NCBI RefSeq assembly: GCF_016741855.1
Contig: NZ_JAERRH010000026.1
Span: 1 to 64,000 of the forward strand
DNA length: 64,000 nt
Reading direction: 5' to 3'
Source of the DNA: Streptomyces musisoli
GTDB taxonomy: Bacteria > Actinomycetota > Actinomycetes > Streptomycetales > Streptomycetaceae
Below the pieces are notes generated by a model. It did no database searches. It was not told where the DNA came from and saw only the letters and a program-made list of their open reading frames with translations. A program made the position numbers and the translations under genes. Position 1 is the stretch's first letter, and the number at the start of each line of letters is the position of its first letter. Shown here in pieces: positions 53,472 through 61,569 of this stretch.

Positions 53472-53855
53472 CCAGCCATGCCGGTCGAGCAGCCGAGGCC
53501 TGAGCCGGTGTTCTCCGCGTACCAGCACGCGATGCTTCGGTCGGGTCCTTGAGCCTGTGTGGGCGGTAGCGGGACCGGACGAGCGGGCCGCCTGACCGAG
53601 GAGTGGCCGTACCCGGTGGTCGACGAGGTGGCGGCGCACCCGCGGGCGTAGTGTGGGGTGCGCCGCCGCCCCGGCTCGGCGCGGGGTTGCCACGGGCGCA
53701 CGGGCCGCGATGCCGGCACGGTCCCCATTCGGGTCATCCGGGGTGCCGCTCGTCGCGGAAGGGCCGAACGTGGGATCGGCTGGTTCGCGTCGCCGACCGT
53801 TGTCCCGCCACGCCGCGTGGCCGGTGGCCTGGCCTCATCCACGCTGGAGCTGCTG
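53472..53855. other. Intergenic region, no assigned gene
   Basis: About 380 bp. Short peptides such as EEWPYPVVDEVAAHPRA (frame ending TAG near 53651) look protein-like but are too short and have no recognisable family. They may be the 3' remnant of a lost gene. The region leads into the LuxR-type regulator. Confidence 0.4.
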
Positions 53856-54539
53856 ATGAGCGCATCCGTGACCCATCTGGCCGTCGTCTGCGACTCGCCG
53901 CTGCTCCAGCTCGGTCTCACCCGGGCCATCGACATCCAGCCCGACATGAAGATCATGGCGTTCGCGGAGTGCGCCGACGACTTTGCCTGCATGGCCGGTG
54001 ACGTCGACGTCTTGCTCCTCGTCAACTTGCAGGCGCGCGACCTCGTGGTCTCCCGCCAAGTGGCGAGGCTGCACTGCCAAGGACGCGCCGTGATCGTGAT
54101 GTCGACGACGGACGAACAGTCCGACGCCGTCCTGTGCATCAAAGCCGGTGCTCGCGGATATCTGAGCCGGCAGACCACTGCCGCGGAGTTGTTGACGGCC
54201 ATCCGTGCCGTCGCCGCCGGAAGAGACTACTTCGGCGCGAGCCTCGCCGGCCGGAGCATCCCCGCGCCGCCTCCTCACATCACCAGCCGGGAAAGGCAGA
54301 TTCTGAGGTTCGTGGCCAGCGGGGCGACGGATCGTGAAATCGCCGCGAAACTGAAGATCACTGAGAACACGGTTCACACGCACCTGGAGCGACTGCGGAG
54401 GAAGAGCGGCTCGCGGCGCAGGGCCGAACTGACCCGGTTCGCCTTGGAGAACGGGATGACCGACAGCGATCCCACGGATTTATCGTGTTTCACCGGGCCG
54501 AGTCCGGGTGTATGTCGTCCAGGCTGTCGACGATGGTGA
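53856..54539 (+). CDS. LuxR-type response-regulator-like protein with degenerate receiver
   Basis: 227 aa. The N-terminal half has the layout of a NarL-type receiver (VTHLAVVCDSPLLQLGLTRAI, CIKAGARGYLSRQTTAAELLTAIRAV), but the phosphoacceptor strand reads DVLLLVNLQ: the acceptor Asp is replaced and the conserved late Lys is Arg. The LuxR HTH is complete (ITSRERQILRFVASGATDREIAAKLKITENTVHTHLERLRRKSGS). It is therefore likely controlled without phosphorylation, or by another domain contact. No histidine kinase is adjacent. ATG 53856 has GGAG 8 nt upstream. The 3' end overlaps the convergent small secreted-protein gene by 50 bp. Confidence 0.83.
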   Translation: MSASVTHLAVVCDSPLLQLGLTRAIDIQPDMKIMAFAECADDFACMAGDVDVLLLVNLQARDLVVSRQVARLHCQGRAVIVMSTTDEQSDAVLCIKAGARGYLSRQTTAAELLTAIRAVAAGRDYFGASLAGRSIPAPPPHITSRERQILRFVASGATDREIAAKLKITENTVHTHLERLRRKSGSRRRAELTRFALENGMTDSDPTDLSCFTGPSPGVCRPGCRRW

Positions 54540-54816
54540 CGGACGGCGGATTCGCCGGTGTGGGCACCTGGATGAGGATGGGCACGTAGACGACCTGCCC
54601 GTGTCGGAACTCCGCTTTCGCCGAGACGCGGAAGCAGACGGGCGCCCCGGGGTTCTTCACCGTCGCATAGCAGCGGAGTGTGGAAGTCGCGCCGGCCGTG
54701 CCGGTCGTTCCGTCACCCGCTGACGCGTGCCATGCGCCGACCATGAGGCCGGCGGTGGCTGTAGCCGCGAGTACGACGCCTCGCAAGATCGCCTTGGCCA
54801 CTTTCATCGCTCCCAT
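54490..54816 (-). CDS. Small secreted protein
   Basis: 108 aa. The N-terminal signal peptide (ILRGVVLAATATAGLMVGAWHASA) gives a mature domain of about 75 residues with two Cys (LRCYATVKNP and APVCFRVSAK) that may pair, and a beta-rich pattern (VYVPILIQVP). No known family. ATG 54816 or ATG 54807 are possible starts. Same strand as the repeat protein upstream, so possibly co-expressed. Confidence 0.6.
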   Translation of the reverse strand: MGAMKVAKAILRGVVLAATATAGLMVGAWHASAGDGTTGTAGATSTLRCYATVKNPGAPVCFRVSAKAEFRHGQVVYVPILIQVPTPANPPSVTIVDSLDDIHPDSAR

Positions 54817-54888
54817 GAGTGGCGACGGATCGGCACCTCGCCGAGAGGACCTCCGCGAGGTGCCGATTGTGCTGGAGCCCTTCAGCCG

Positions 54889-55713
54889 TCAGCCCTGGGT
54901 TCCGCCTTGGGTGTTGCCGGTGCCGCCCTGGGTGCCGCCTTGGGTGTTGCCGGTGCCGCCCTGGGTGCCGCCTTGGGTGTTGCCGGTGCCACCTTGCGTG
55001 CCACCTTGGGTGTTGCCGGTGCCGCCACCCTGGGTCCCGCCTTGGGTGTTGCCGGTGCCGCCACCCTGCGTTCCGCCTTGGGTGTTGCCGGTGCCGCCAC
55101 CCTGGGTCCCGCCTTGGGTGTTGCCGGTGCCGCCACCCTGCGTGCCACCTTGGGTGTTGCCGGTGCCGCCACCCTGGGTCCCGCCTTGGGTGTTGCCGGT
55201 GCCGCCACCCTGGGTCCCGCCTTGGGTGTTGCCGGTGCCGCCACCCTGGGTCCCGCCTTGGGTGTTGCCGGTGCCGCCACCCTGCGTGCCACCTTGGGTG
55301 TTGCCGGTGCCGCCACCCTGGGTCCCGCCTTGGGTGTTGCCCGTGCCGCCACCCTGGGTCCCGCCCTGGGTGTTGCCCGTACCGCCACCCTGCGTGCCAC
55401 CTTGGGTGTTGCCCGTGCCGCCACCTTGCGTGCCGCCCTGGGTGTTGCCCGTGCCGCCGCCCTGGGTCCCGCCCTGGGTGTTGCCGGGCTTGGTGTTCTT
55501 GTTGGGCTTTGTGTTGCAGTTATGCTTGCACGGCTTTTCCGGGAGCAGGTGTTGAGCCTGCGTCGTACCACTGCCGGCGCGCGCCTGAGCGATGGAGACT
55601 GTGCCGTTCGGTGCAGCCGTTGCCGAGGCAGGAGTCCCGATGCTGACGATTCCCCCCACCATTGCCGCCGACGCTATCGCTGTCGCTATCTGCTGCTTCT
55701 GGCGATTCCGCAC
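54889..55713 (-). CDS. Secreted Gly/Thr/Asn/Gln-rich tandem repeat protein
   Basis: 274 aa. A signal peptide (IATAIASAAMVGGIVSIGTPASA) is followed by about 45 residues with two Cys (KPCKHNCNTKPNK) and then 17 tandem copies of a 12-residue unit GNTQGGTQGGGT; the three C-terminal units are 11 residues long. The mature part would be a flexible, highly hydrophilic filament or adhesive coat. No catalytic domain. GTG 55713 is used, with AGGAGGAAGGG upstream. Not recognised as a named family. Probably a surface or matrix component. Confidence 0.7.
   Translation of the reverse strand: MRNRQKQQIATAIASAAMVGGIVSIGTPASATAAPNGTVSIAQARAGSGTTQAQHLLPEKPCKHNCNTKPNKNTKPGNTQGGTQGGGTGNTQGGTQGGGTGNTQGGTQGGGTGNTQGGTQGGGTGNTQGGTQGGGTGNTQGGTQGGGTGNTQGGTQGGGTGNTQGGTQGGGTGNTQGGTQGGGTGNTQGGTQGGGTGNTQGGTQGGGTGNTQGGTQGGGTGNTQGGTQGGGTGNTQGGTQGGTGNTQGGTQGGTGNTQGGTQGGTGNTQGGTQG
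54895..55490 (-). repeat. 17-unit, 36/33-bp coding minisatellite
   Basis: Fourteen 36-bp units and three 33-bp units, nearly identical (core CCGCCTTGGGTGTTGCCGG on the plus strand). The plus strand also stays open in all frames because of the repeat, which explains the long antisense ORFs seen here. The array length is probably variable between strains. Confidence 0.93.
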
Positions 55714-56288
55714 GAGCTTGTCCCTTCCTCCTGCACGATTCTCTCCCGCACGATGCGTACAATCCCGCTTGCGTTGAATTCGATGCGGCGGAAAGCTGGA
55801 CACGATTTCCAGCGGCAATGCGGGGCGATCCTGCGGACCGCTGATCGCCTGGTCATCCAGGTTTTAGGCTTCGCCGGTTTTCGCCGACTCTCCGGTGTTC
55901 TCGCGGAGAACTTCGAAAGATCACTCCATGCATTGGGTGGTCGACCCAGGGCGTGGGAAAGGGATGGCGCTCGTCGCAGCTCATCCAGTTTGAACTTTCG
56001 AAGCAAGCGCAATATACGCAACGAGCCGCGTTCAATCCTCCTCTCGAGCTACGGCGGCGTCAACTCAGGCCGGAATCGGGAGGATCTGGCGCGCGCGGTC
56101 GTGGTCAGAAGTGACTACAGATGCGCACGGAAATTCTCGCCGAATTACGAGGTCATCAGGGCGGACCTTCCCATCGGCGGTTTCGACCGAGCGCGGCGCT
56201 GTGGTCAGAACGGGTCACAGCCACGCCGGGCGGCGGACCGCTGGCGGAACGGGGCGTCGGGGCTGTCGGCGGGGCTGTCGGCCGGGCG
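55714..56288. other. Intergenic region of lower GC, no gene seen
   Basis: 575 bp upstream of the repeat-protein gene. GC is lower than in its surroundings and codon-like structure is absent in all frames. A 9-bp inverted repeat CTTCGAAAG (55911-55919) / CTTTCGAAG (55995-56003) is the only structure I noticed. It should contain the repeat-protein promoter. Confidence 0.45.
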
Positions 56289-56468
56289 TCAGGCCGCCTC
56301 GATGACCCGAGTTCGGATCGCGGCGGCCCACTCGATCACCAGCAGCTCGTACTCCGCGCGCTCCTGGTCGGACAGGGTGCCGCCCGCACGCAGCCACAGC
56401 GCCCGGATCTGCTCGTTCACCTCGGCGGCAGACCGCACGGAACCAGGGGGCAGGGAATCGGGGGACAT
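56289..56468 (-). CDS. Small hypothetical acidic protein
   Basis: 59 aa. SVRSAAEVNEQIRALWLRAG and LSDQERAEYELLVIEWAAAI are amphipathic helices, so the chain is likely a small helical hairpin. Codon bias agrees with coding. Not assigned. ATG 56468 is used. Confidence 0.6.
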   Translation of the reverse strand: MSPDSLPPGSVRSAAEVNEQIRALWLRAGGTLSDQERAEYELLVIEWAAAIRTRVIEAA

Positions 56469-56663
56469 GCGCAACAGCCTAGGGGCAGCAGCTGACGGTG
56501 CGCTACCGCGTCGCTACGCAGAAGGTATGGGGTTGGTCACCGCCACCGCGCGGCAATGCGCTCGTTTTCGTGAACTGACCGGCCTCCATAGGTGGTTGCC
56601 CAGGTCATACGCGGCCGGCCGGTGCGCGGAAGATGTCCGAAACAGGGGCGGTGGAGCGGACCG

Positions 56664-57539
56664 TCAGCCCGCCGACTCCGCGGCGTGCGGGCTCAGGACG
56701 CCCGCGGCGACCAGGGCGATGATGACGATGCCGAGGGCGACGCGGTACCACACGAACGGCATGAAGCTCTTGTTGGAGATCCACTTCATGAACCACGCGA
56801 TCACCGCGTATCCCGAAGCGAACGCGATCACCGTCGCGAACAGGGTGGGGCCCCACGCCACGTGGCCCTCGCTCAGCGAGTCCTTCACCTCGAAGGCGCC
56901 GGAGGCGAGGACGGCCGGGATGGCGAGCAGGAAGGAGTAGCGGGCCGCGGCCTCGCGCCGGTATCCCATGAACAGGCCGCCGCTGATGGTCGCGCCGGAG
57001 CGGGAGACGCCGGGGATGAGGGCGCAGGCCTGGCACAGGCCGAAGATCAGGCCGTCCTTGACGCCGAGGTTCTCCAGCGTCTTGCGCTGCTTGGGCGCCC
57101 GGTGCCGGCCGCCGGTCTCGTCGCGGGCCGCCATGCGGTCGGCGATGCCGATGACCACGCCGACGACGATGAGCATCGTGGCGGTGATCCGCAGATCGCG
57201 GAACGGCCCCTCGATCTGGTCCTTCAGTGTCACGCCCAGCACGCCGATCGGTATCGAGCCGACGATCACCAGCCAGCCCATCTGCGCGTCGTGGTTGTGC
57301 CGCATCGTCTTGTCGAACAGCGACCGGAACCAGGACGAGATGATCCGGCCGATGTCCTTGCGGAAGTAGATGAGGACGGCGGCCTCCGTGCCGATCTGCG
57401 TGATCGCCGTGAAGGCGGCACCGGGGTCCTTCCAGCCCGAGAACGCCGCGGTCAGCCGCAGGTGCGCGCTGGAGGAGACGGGCAGGAACTCGGTCAGCCC
57501 CTGGACGAGTCCGAGGACGAGGGATTCAAACCAAGACAT
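56664..57539 (-). CDS. uppP: Undecaprenyl-diphosphate phosphatase
   Basis: 291 aa membrane enzyme that recycles the lipid carrier for peptidoglycan precursors. Signature motifs are complete: LVQGLTEFLPVSSSAHL with the catalytic Glu and Ser, and PGVSRSGATISGGLFMGY with the Arg/Ser motif. Overexpression of such enzymes gives bacitracin tolerance (BacA). There is no clear Shine-Dalgarno sequence before ATG 57539. Streptomycetes often carry several copies. Confidence 0.95.
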   Translation of the reverse strand: MSWFESLVLGLVQGLTEFLPVSSSAHLRLTAAFSGWKDPGAAFTAITQIGTEAAVLIYFRKDIGRIISSWFRSLFDKTMRHNHDAQMGWLVIVGSIPIGVLGVTLKDQIEGPFRDLRITATMLIVVGVVIGIADRMAARDETGGRHRAPKQRKTLENLGVKDGLIFGLCQACALIPGVSRSGATISGGLFMGYRREAAARYSFLLAIPAVLASGAFEVKDSLSEGHVAWGPTLFATVIAFASGYAVIAWFMKWISNKSFMPFVWYRVALGIVIIALVAAGVLSPHAAESAG

Positions 57540-57871
57540 GGAGGTATGGCGTCCAAGTGCTGGGGAGAAATGGTGATCATGTGACGAGGGCAGCGTAGCG
57601 GGCCCGGGTGACGCCCGGGAAACAGGGGCCGGACAGCCCGCTCACACGGCCGCACGGCAGCCCGCGTCCCCCGCGGACCTGCTCACCGGCCGCCGGCTCG
57701 CACGCCTCCCTGCTTGCTCACGCCTCCGCGGGCCTGCTCACACCGCAGCCTGGACCGTCACGCGCCGGCCGAACGGTCACGCCCCGGCCGAACCGTCACG
57801 CGCCGGCCGAACCGTCACGCGCCGGCCGAACCGACTCGCCCCGGCCGAACGTCAGTCGCCGGCCGGACCGT
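57540..57871. repeat. 19-bp tandem repeat between uppP and the HxlR gene
   Basis: From about 57754 to 57865 roughly six copies of CCGTCACGCGCCGGCCGAA or close variants run head to tail; the two middle copies are identical. The left part (57540-57750) is non-coding GC-rich sequence that must hold the uppP promoter. Confidence 0.75.
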
Positions 57872-58342
57872 TCACGCGGCCGTCGGTCCCGTGACGGTCC
57901 AGCCCGGGACCTGCGGGTGGGCGGTCAGGTCCTCGTGGCGCACGGGCTCTCCGCAGGCCCGGCAGGTGACCTGCGGCACCAGTTCGTTGCCGCAGACGTG
58001 CTCGACGGTCATCGGCAGGTCGATGCCCTTGCGGAGGTGGCGGTCGCCCCACTCCTTGAGGGTCATCAGGACCGGCTCCAGCTCCAGTCCCGCCTGGGTG
58101 GGCCGGTATTCGAAGCGCTGGGGGCGCTCGCTGTACAAGCGCTTGGTGAGGATGCCGACCTCCACGAGCCGGCGCAGCCGGGCGGCGAGGATGTCGCGCG
58201 GCGCGCCGATGTTGCGCACGAGCTGGTCGAAGCGGCCGTTGCCCAGGCACACCTCCCGCAGGACGAGCAGGGAGTACTTCTCGCCGACCACCGCGAGGGC
58301 GTCGGCGATGGAGCAGGGGCGCGGATCTTTCGTGGCGGCCAT
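57872..58342 (-). CDS. HxlR family transcriptional regulator
   Basis: 156 aa. The winged helix is typical: CSIADALAVVGEKYSLLVLREVCLGNGRFDQLVRNIGAPRDILAARLRRLVEVGIL followed by FEYRPTQAGLELEPVLMTLKEWGDRHL. A C-terminal segment carries two CxxC-like Cys (VTCRACGEPV), an added zinc-knuckle-like feature. Divergent from the thiolase gene, which it may regulate. Confidence 0.87.
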   Translation of the reverse strand: MAATKDPRPCSIADALAVVGEKYSLLVLREVCLGNGRFDQLVRNIGAPRDILAARLRRLVEVGILTKRLYSERPQRFEYRPTQAGLELEPVLMTLKEWGDRHLRKGIDLPMTVEHVCGNELVPQVTCRACGEPVRHEDLTAHPQVPGWTVTGPTAA

Positions 58343-58459
58343 GGGTCTCAGTCTAGATGAGGGTTTGATTTTCCAACCTTCAGGGCTATGGTGAGTCCGG
58401 ATTTCCTACTCACCGGTAGCTCCCTACGGGTAGCCAGGGCGGCCAAGGAGGCCCGCACC

Positions 58460-59629
58460 ATGCGAGACGCAGTCATCGTCGAAGCCGTACGCACCCCCAT
58501 CGGGAAGGGAAAGCCGAACGGCTCCCTCGCCCACGTCCATCCCGTGCAGCTCCTCGCGCACACCCTGCGCACCCTGGTCGAGCGCTCCGGCGTCGACCCC
58601 GCGCTGATCGACGACGTGATCGGCGGTACCGTCGACCAGGTCGGCGAGCAGGCCATGAACACCACGCGCTACGCCGTCCTCGCGGCGGGCTTCCCCGAGT
58701 CGGTCCCGGCGACCACCGTGGACCGGCAGTGCGGTTCCTCCCAGCAGGCCGTGCATTTCGCCGCGCAGGGCGTGCTGTCGGGCGCCTACGACCTCGTCGT
58801 CGCCTGTGGCGTGGAGTCGATGAGCCGGGTGCCGATGTGGTCCAACGTGCCCGCCGGCGCGGACCCGTTCGGGCCGGGGGTCGCCGAGCGCTACCCGGAG
58901 GGCCTGGTGCCGCAGGGGATCAGTGCCGAACTCATCGCCGCCAAGTGGTCCCTCACACGCGCGCGGATGGACAAGTTCGCCGTCTCCTCCCACCACAAGG
59001 CGGCCGCGGCCTGGCAGACGGGACTCTTCGACGCCGAGATCGCGCCGCTGGACGGCGTCGCCCGCGACGAGTGCGTACGGCCCGGCAGCACCCCGGAGAT
59101 CCTCGCCGGTCTCAAGCCCGCCTACCACGACCCCGGCTTCGCCGAGCGCTTCCCGCAGATCGAGTGGAACGTCACCGCGGGCAACGCGAGCCCGGTCAAC
59201 GACGGAGCCTCCGCCGTGCTGATCACCTCCGGCGAGACCGCGGCCCGCCTCGGTCTGCGCCCGCTGGCCCGGCTGCACAGCTTCGCCGTGACCGGTTCCG
59301 ACCCGCTGCTGATGCTCACCGGTGTCATCCCGGCCACCGAGAAGGTGCTGCGCCGGGCGGGCCTGGACCTGGCCGACATCGACCTGTTCGAGGTCAACGA
59401 GGCCTTCTCCAGCGTGGTGCTCGCCTGGCAGCAGGAGACCGGCGCCGACCTCGCCAAGGTCAACGTGCACGGCGGGGCGATCGCGCTGGGCCACCCGCTC
59501 GGCGCGAGCGGCACCCGGCTGACCACGACCCTGGTCCACGCGATGCGCGAACGCGGCGCCCGCTACGCCCTTCAGACCATGTGCGAGGCGGGCGGACTCG
59601 CCAACGCGATGATCCTGGAAGGGGTCTGA
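58460..59629 (+). CDS. Acetyl-CoA C-acyltransferase (thiolase)
   Basis: 389 aa. The acyl-accepting Cys is in DRQCGSSQQAVHFAAQGVLSG, the His in GGAIALGHPLGASGTR and the second Cys in TMCEAGGLANAMI. All catalytic residues are present. It condenses or cleaves acyl-CoA and could serve fatty-acid degradation; its direction cannot be told. ATG 58460 has AAGGAGG upstream. No other beta-oxidation genes adjoin it. Confidence 0.93.
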   Translation: MRDAVIVEAVRTPIGKGKPNGSLAHVHPVQLLAHTLRTLVERSGVDPALIDDVIGGTVDQVGEQAMNTTRYAVLAAGFPESVPATTVDRQCGSSQQAVHFAAQGVLSGAYDLVVACGVESMSRVPMWSNVPAGADPFGPGVAERYPEGLVPQGISAELIAAKWSLTRARMDKFAVSSHHKAAAAWQTGLFDAEIAPLDGVARDECVRPGSTPEILAGLKPAYHDPGFAERFPQIEWNVTAGNASPVNDGASAVLITSGETAARLGLRPLARLHSFAVTGSDPLLMLTGVIPATEKVLRRAGLDLADIDLFEVNEAFSSVVLAWQQETGADLAKVNVHGGAIALGHPLGASGTRLTTTLVHAMRERGARYALQTMCEAGGLANAMILEGV

Positions 59630-59690
59630 GCCCGGTCGCCGCCCCACGCGGCGGACCGCTCACGCCGCCGCAGCAGCCGCCGCCCCGTGA

Positions 59691-59711
59691 GCGCCCCGCC
59701 GGGCGGGGCGC
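59691..59711. terminator. GC hairpin between convergent thiolase and VTT genes
   Basis: GCGCCCCGC / GCGGGGCGC stem of 9 bp with a 3-nt loop, placed about 60 bp after the thiolase stop and about 60 bp from the end of the VTT-domain gene. Confidence 0.6.
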
Positions 59712-59772
59712 CGGCCACGGCGACGAGGCCGGACCGCATCGCAAGGCCCCGGCCGGCGGAAGGGGCGCCGGC

Positions 59773-60540
59773 TCACCGGCCGCGCAGCCGGTGACGCTTT
59801 CGCCAGGCCACCACCGTGCCCGCCAGGGCCGGCAGGGCGATGCAGGCCATCGCGATCAGGAAGACGGGGGAGGTCGGCGTCGAGGCGCGGGCGCCGGCCA
59901 CCGCGTAGGCGGCCGTGTTCGGGATCGAGCCGAGAGCGGTGGCCAGCAGGAAGGGCAGCCAGCCCATGCGGGAGACGGCCGCGCAGTAGTTCGCGGCACA
60001 GAACGGCACCCCGGGGAAGAGCCGGACGGCCAGCATCGACCGGAAGCCGTGGCGGCTGAGCTGCCCGTCCACCGCCTTCAGCCAGCGGCCCCGCAGCAGC
60101 GGGCGCAGCGCGTCCTGTCCGAGCACCCGGCCCAGCCCGAACGCCACCCCGGCGCCGAGCACGGTGCCGGCGAGCGCCGTCGCCAGCCCCAGCTGCGAGC
60201 CGAACAACGCTCCCGCGGCCAGGTTCAGCAGCGGGCGCGGCACGAACGCCACCGTGCACAGGCCGTACGCCACCGCGAACACCACGGCCGCCGCGGCCCC
60301 GCCCAGCTGTGGCGGCCAGCCGTGCGTCAGCAGCCGCTGCGGCTCGAACAGCAGCACGCACACGGCGGCCGCCGCGAGCAGCGCCAGCAGCAGCGACAGC
60401 CTGGTGTACGGGGACAGCAGCACGCGCGTGCAGCGGGCGGACACTCCCGCGCGGCGCGGTGGAGACACGGGGAGGAGGAGCTCCGTGGCGGCGGCCGGGG
60501 GAGCGGCCGTGGCGGTGCCAGAGCGGTTGGCATCGAGCAT
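59773..60540 (-). CDS. TVP38/TMEM64 (VTT) family membrane protein
   Basis: 255 aa, about five membrane segments. Diagnostic segments are FVPRPLLNLAAGALFGSQLGLATALAGTVLGAGVAFGLGRVLGQ, RLFPGVPFCAANYCAAVSRMGWLPFLLATALGSIPNTAAYAVAG. Related to DedA-type scramblases or transporters; function unknown. ATG 60540 used, and a longer upstream frame is not required. Confidence 0.85.
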   Translation of the reverse strand: MLDANRSGTATAAPPAAATELLLPVSPPRRAGVSARCTRVLLSPYTRLSLLLALLAAAAVCVLLFEPQRLLTHGWPPQLGGAAAAVVFAVAYGLCTVAFVPRPLLNLAAGALFGSQLGLATALAGTVLGAGVAFGLGRVLGQDALRPLLRGRWLKAVDGQLSRHGFRSMLAVRLFPGVPFCAANYCAAVSRMGWLPFLLATALGSIPNTAAYAVAGARASTPTSPVFLIAMACIALPALAGTVVAWRKRHRLRGR

Positions 60541-60589
60541 CCGGCGACAGTAGCCGACGCATGTGTGTGATCGCCGTATGGTTCGTCTC

Positions 60590-61312
60590 ATGACCGTCAC
60601 AGGTGCGGCCCGGCCGCAGGTGCCGCGCAGTGCCCTCGCCGACGTCGTGCTGGAACGGCTGACGACGGCGTACGGGGCCGCCGCCGACCGCGAGCGCGCC
60701 GCCTCGATGCGCACCTACATGAAGGACGTCGCACCGTTCCTCGGCATCCCCACACCGGCCCGCCGTGCCCTGTCGCGGACCGTCCTGGCCGGCTGCGCGC
60801 GCCCCGACGAGACCGACTGCACGGCGATCGCCCTGCGCTGCTGGGCACTGCCCGAGCGCGAGTACCACTATTTCGCCGTCGACTACCTGCGCCGGCACGC
60901 GGGCCGCTGCTCCTCCGGCTTCCTGCCGGTGGTCCGGCATCTCGTCACCACCGTCTCCTGGTGGGACACCGTCGACCTGCTCGCCGCGCACGTCGTCGGA
61001 GCGCTGGTCGCCGCCGACCCGGGGCTCACCGCCGAGATGGACGCCTGGATCACCGACGACGACCTGTGGGTGGCCCGCACGGCCCTGCTCCACCAGCTCA
61101 CCTACAAGGAACGCACCGACGCCGGCCGGCTGTTCGCCTACTGCCTGCTCCAGTCCGGGCACTCCGACTTCTTCATCCGCAAGGCCATCGGCTGGGCGTT
61201 GCGCGAGTACGCCAAGACCGACCCCGAGGCGGTACGGGCCTTCCTGGCGCGCGAGCGGGGCCGGTTCGGCCCGCTGAGCGTGCGGGAGGCACTCAAGAAC
61301 ATCGGCGCCTGA
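60590..61312 (+). CDS. DNA alkylation repair (AlkD-like HEAT-repeat) protein
   Basis: 240 aa, all-helical HEAT-like fold. YMKDVAPFLGIPTPARRALSR, YHYFAVDYLRRHAGRCSSGFL, HLVTTVSWWDTVDLLAAHVVG and DFFIRKAIGWALREYAKTDPEAVRAF are the conserved blocks of AlkD/AlkC glycosylases that remove alkylated purines. The start is uncertain: ATG 60590 or ATG 60578; neither has a ribosome binding site. GTATGGT before 60590 looks like a -10 for a leaderless message. Confidence 0.88.
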   Translation: MTVTGAARPQVPRSALADVVLERLTTAYGAAADRERAASMRTYMKDVAPFLGIPTPARRALSRTVLAGCARPDETDCTAIALRCWALPEREYHYFAVDYLRRHAGRCSSGFLPVVRHLVTTVSWWDTVDLLAAHVVGALVAADPGLTAEMDAWITDDDLWVARTALLHQLTYKERTDAGRLFAYCLLQSGHSDFFIRKAIGWALREYAKTDPEAVRAFLARERGRFGPLSVREALKNIGA

Positions 61313-61370
61313 ACCCCGCCACCGGTAAAACCATTCGACGCCGGACGAACCGTCGGAGATGATCGGCGGC

Positions 61371-61472
61371 ATGTACCGGTACGCCTTCCTCCTCGCAGCA
61401 TCCGCGGTCGCGGATGCCCCGAAGGCTGCCGTCCCGTTCCTCACGGCCGCTGCCGACGGCGCCCGAAGCTGA
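61371..61472 (+). CDS. Possible 33-residue leader ORF upstream of tuf3
   Basis: ATG 61371 opens a 33-codon frame (starting MYRYAFLLAASAVA) ending at TGA 61470-61472, with GGAG upstream. It is followed at once by the hairpin GACCCTC (61471-61477) / GAGGGTC (61507-61513) and then tuf3. Either a small leader peptide or chance; no family match. No conclusion on function. Confidence 0.3.
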   Translation: MYRYAFLLAASAVADAPKAAVPFLTAAADGARS

Positions 61473-61569
61473 CCCTCTCCGGATCGTCCGGCGGACCCCG
61501 CAGGGGGAGGGTCGGCGAGTCCCCGGGGTCCCGCATTCCCGAACGACCGAGAGGCCCCGAGGCAGAGCC

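Noticed and set aside
54895..55490. Regular 36-bp repeats that could suggest a CRISPR array
   Set aside because: The repeats are contiguous without unique spacers, are in frame, and encode a secreted repeat protein; no cas genes are nearby.
54727..56940. 737-residue plus-strand frame across the repeat region
   Set aside because: The repeat unit length is a multiple of three, so all frames stay open; the product is ALGVAGAA repeats with no start context, antisense to a secreted protein with a signal peptide.
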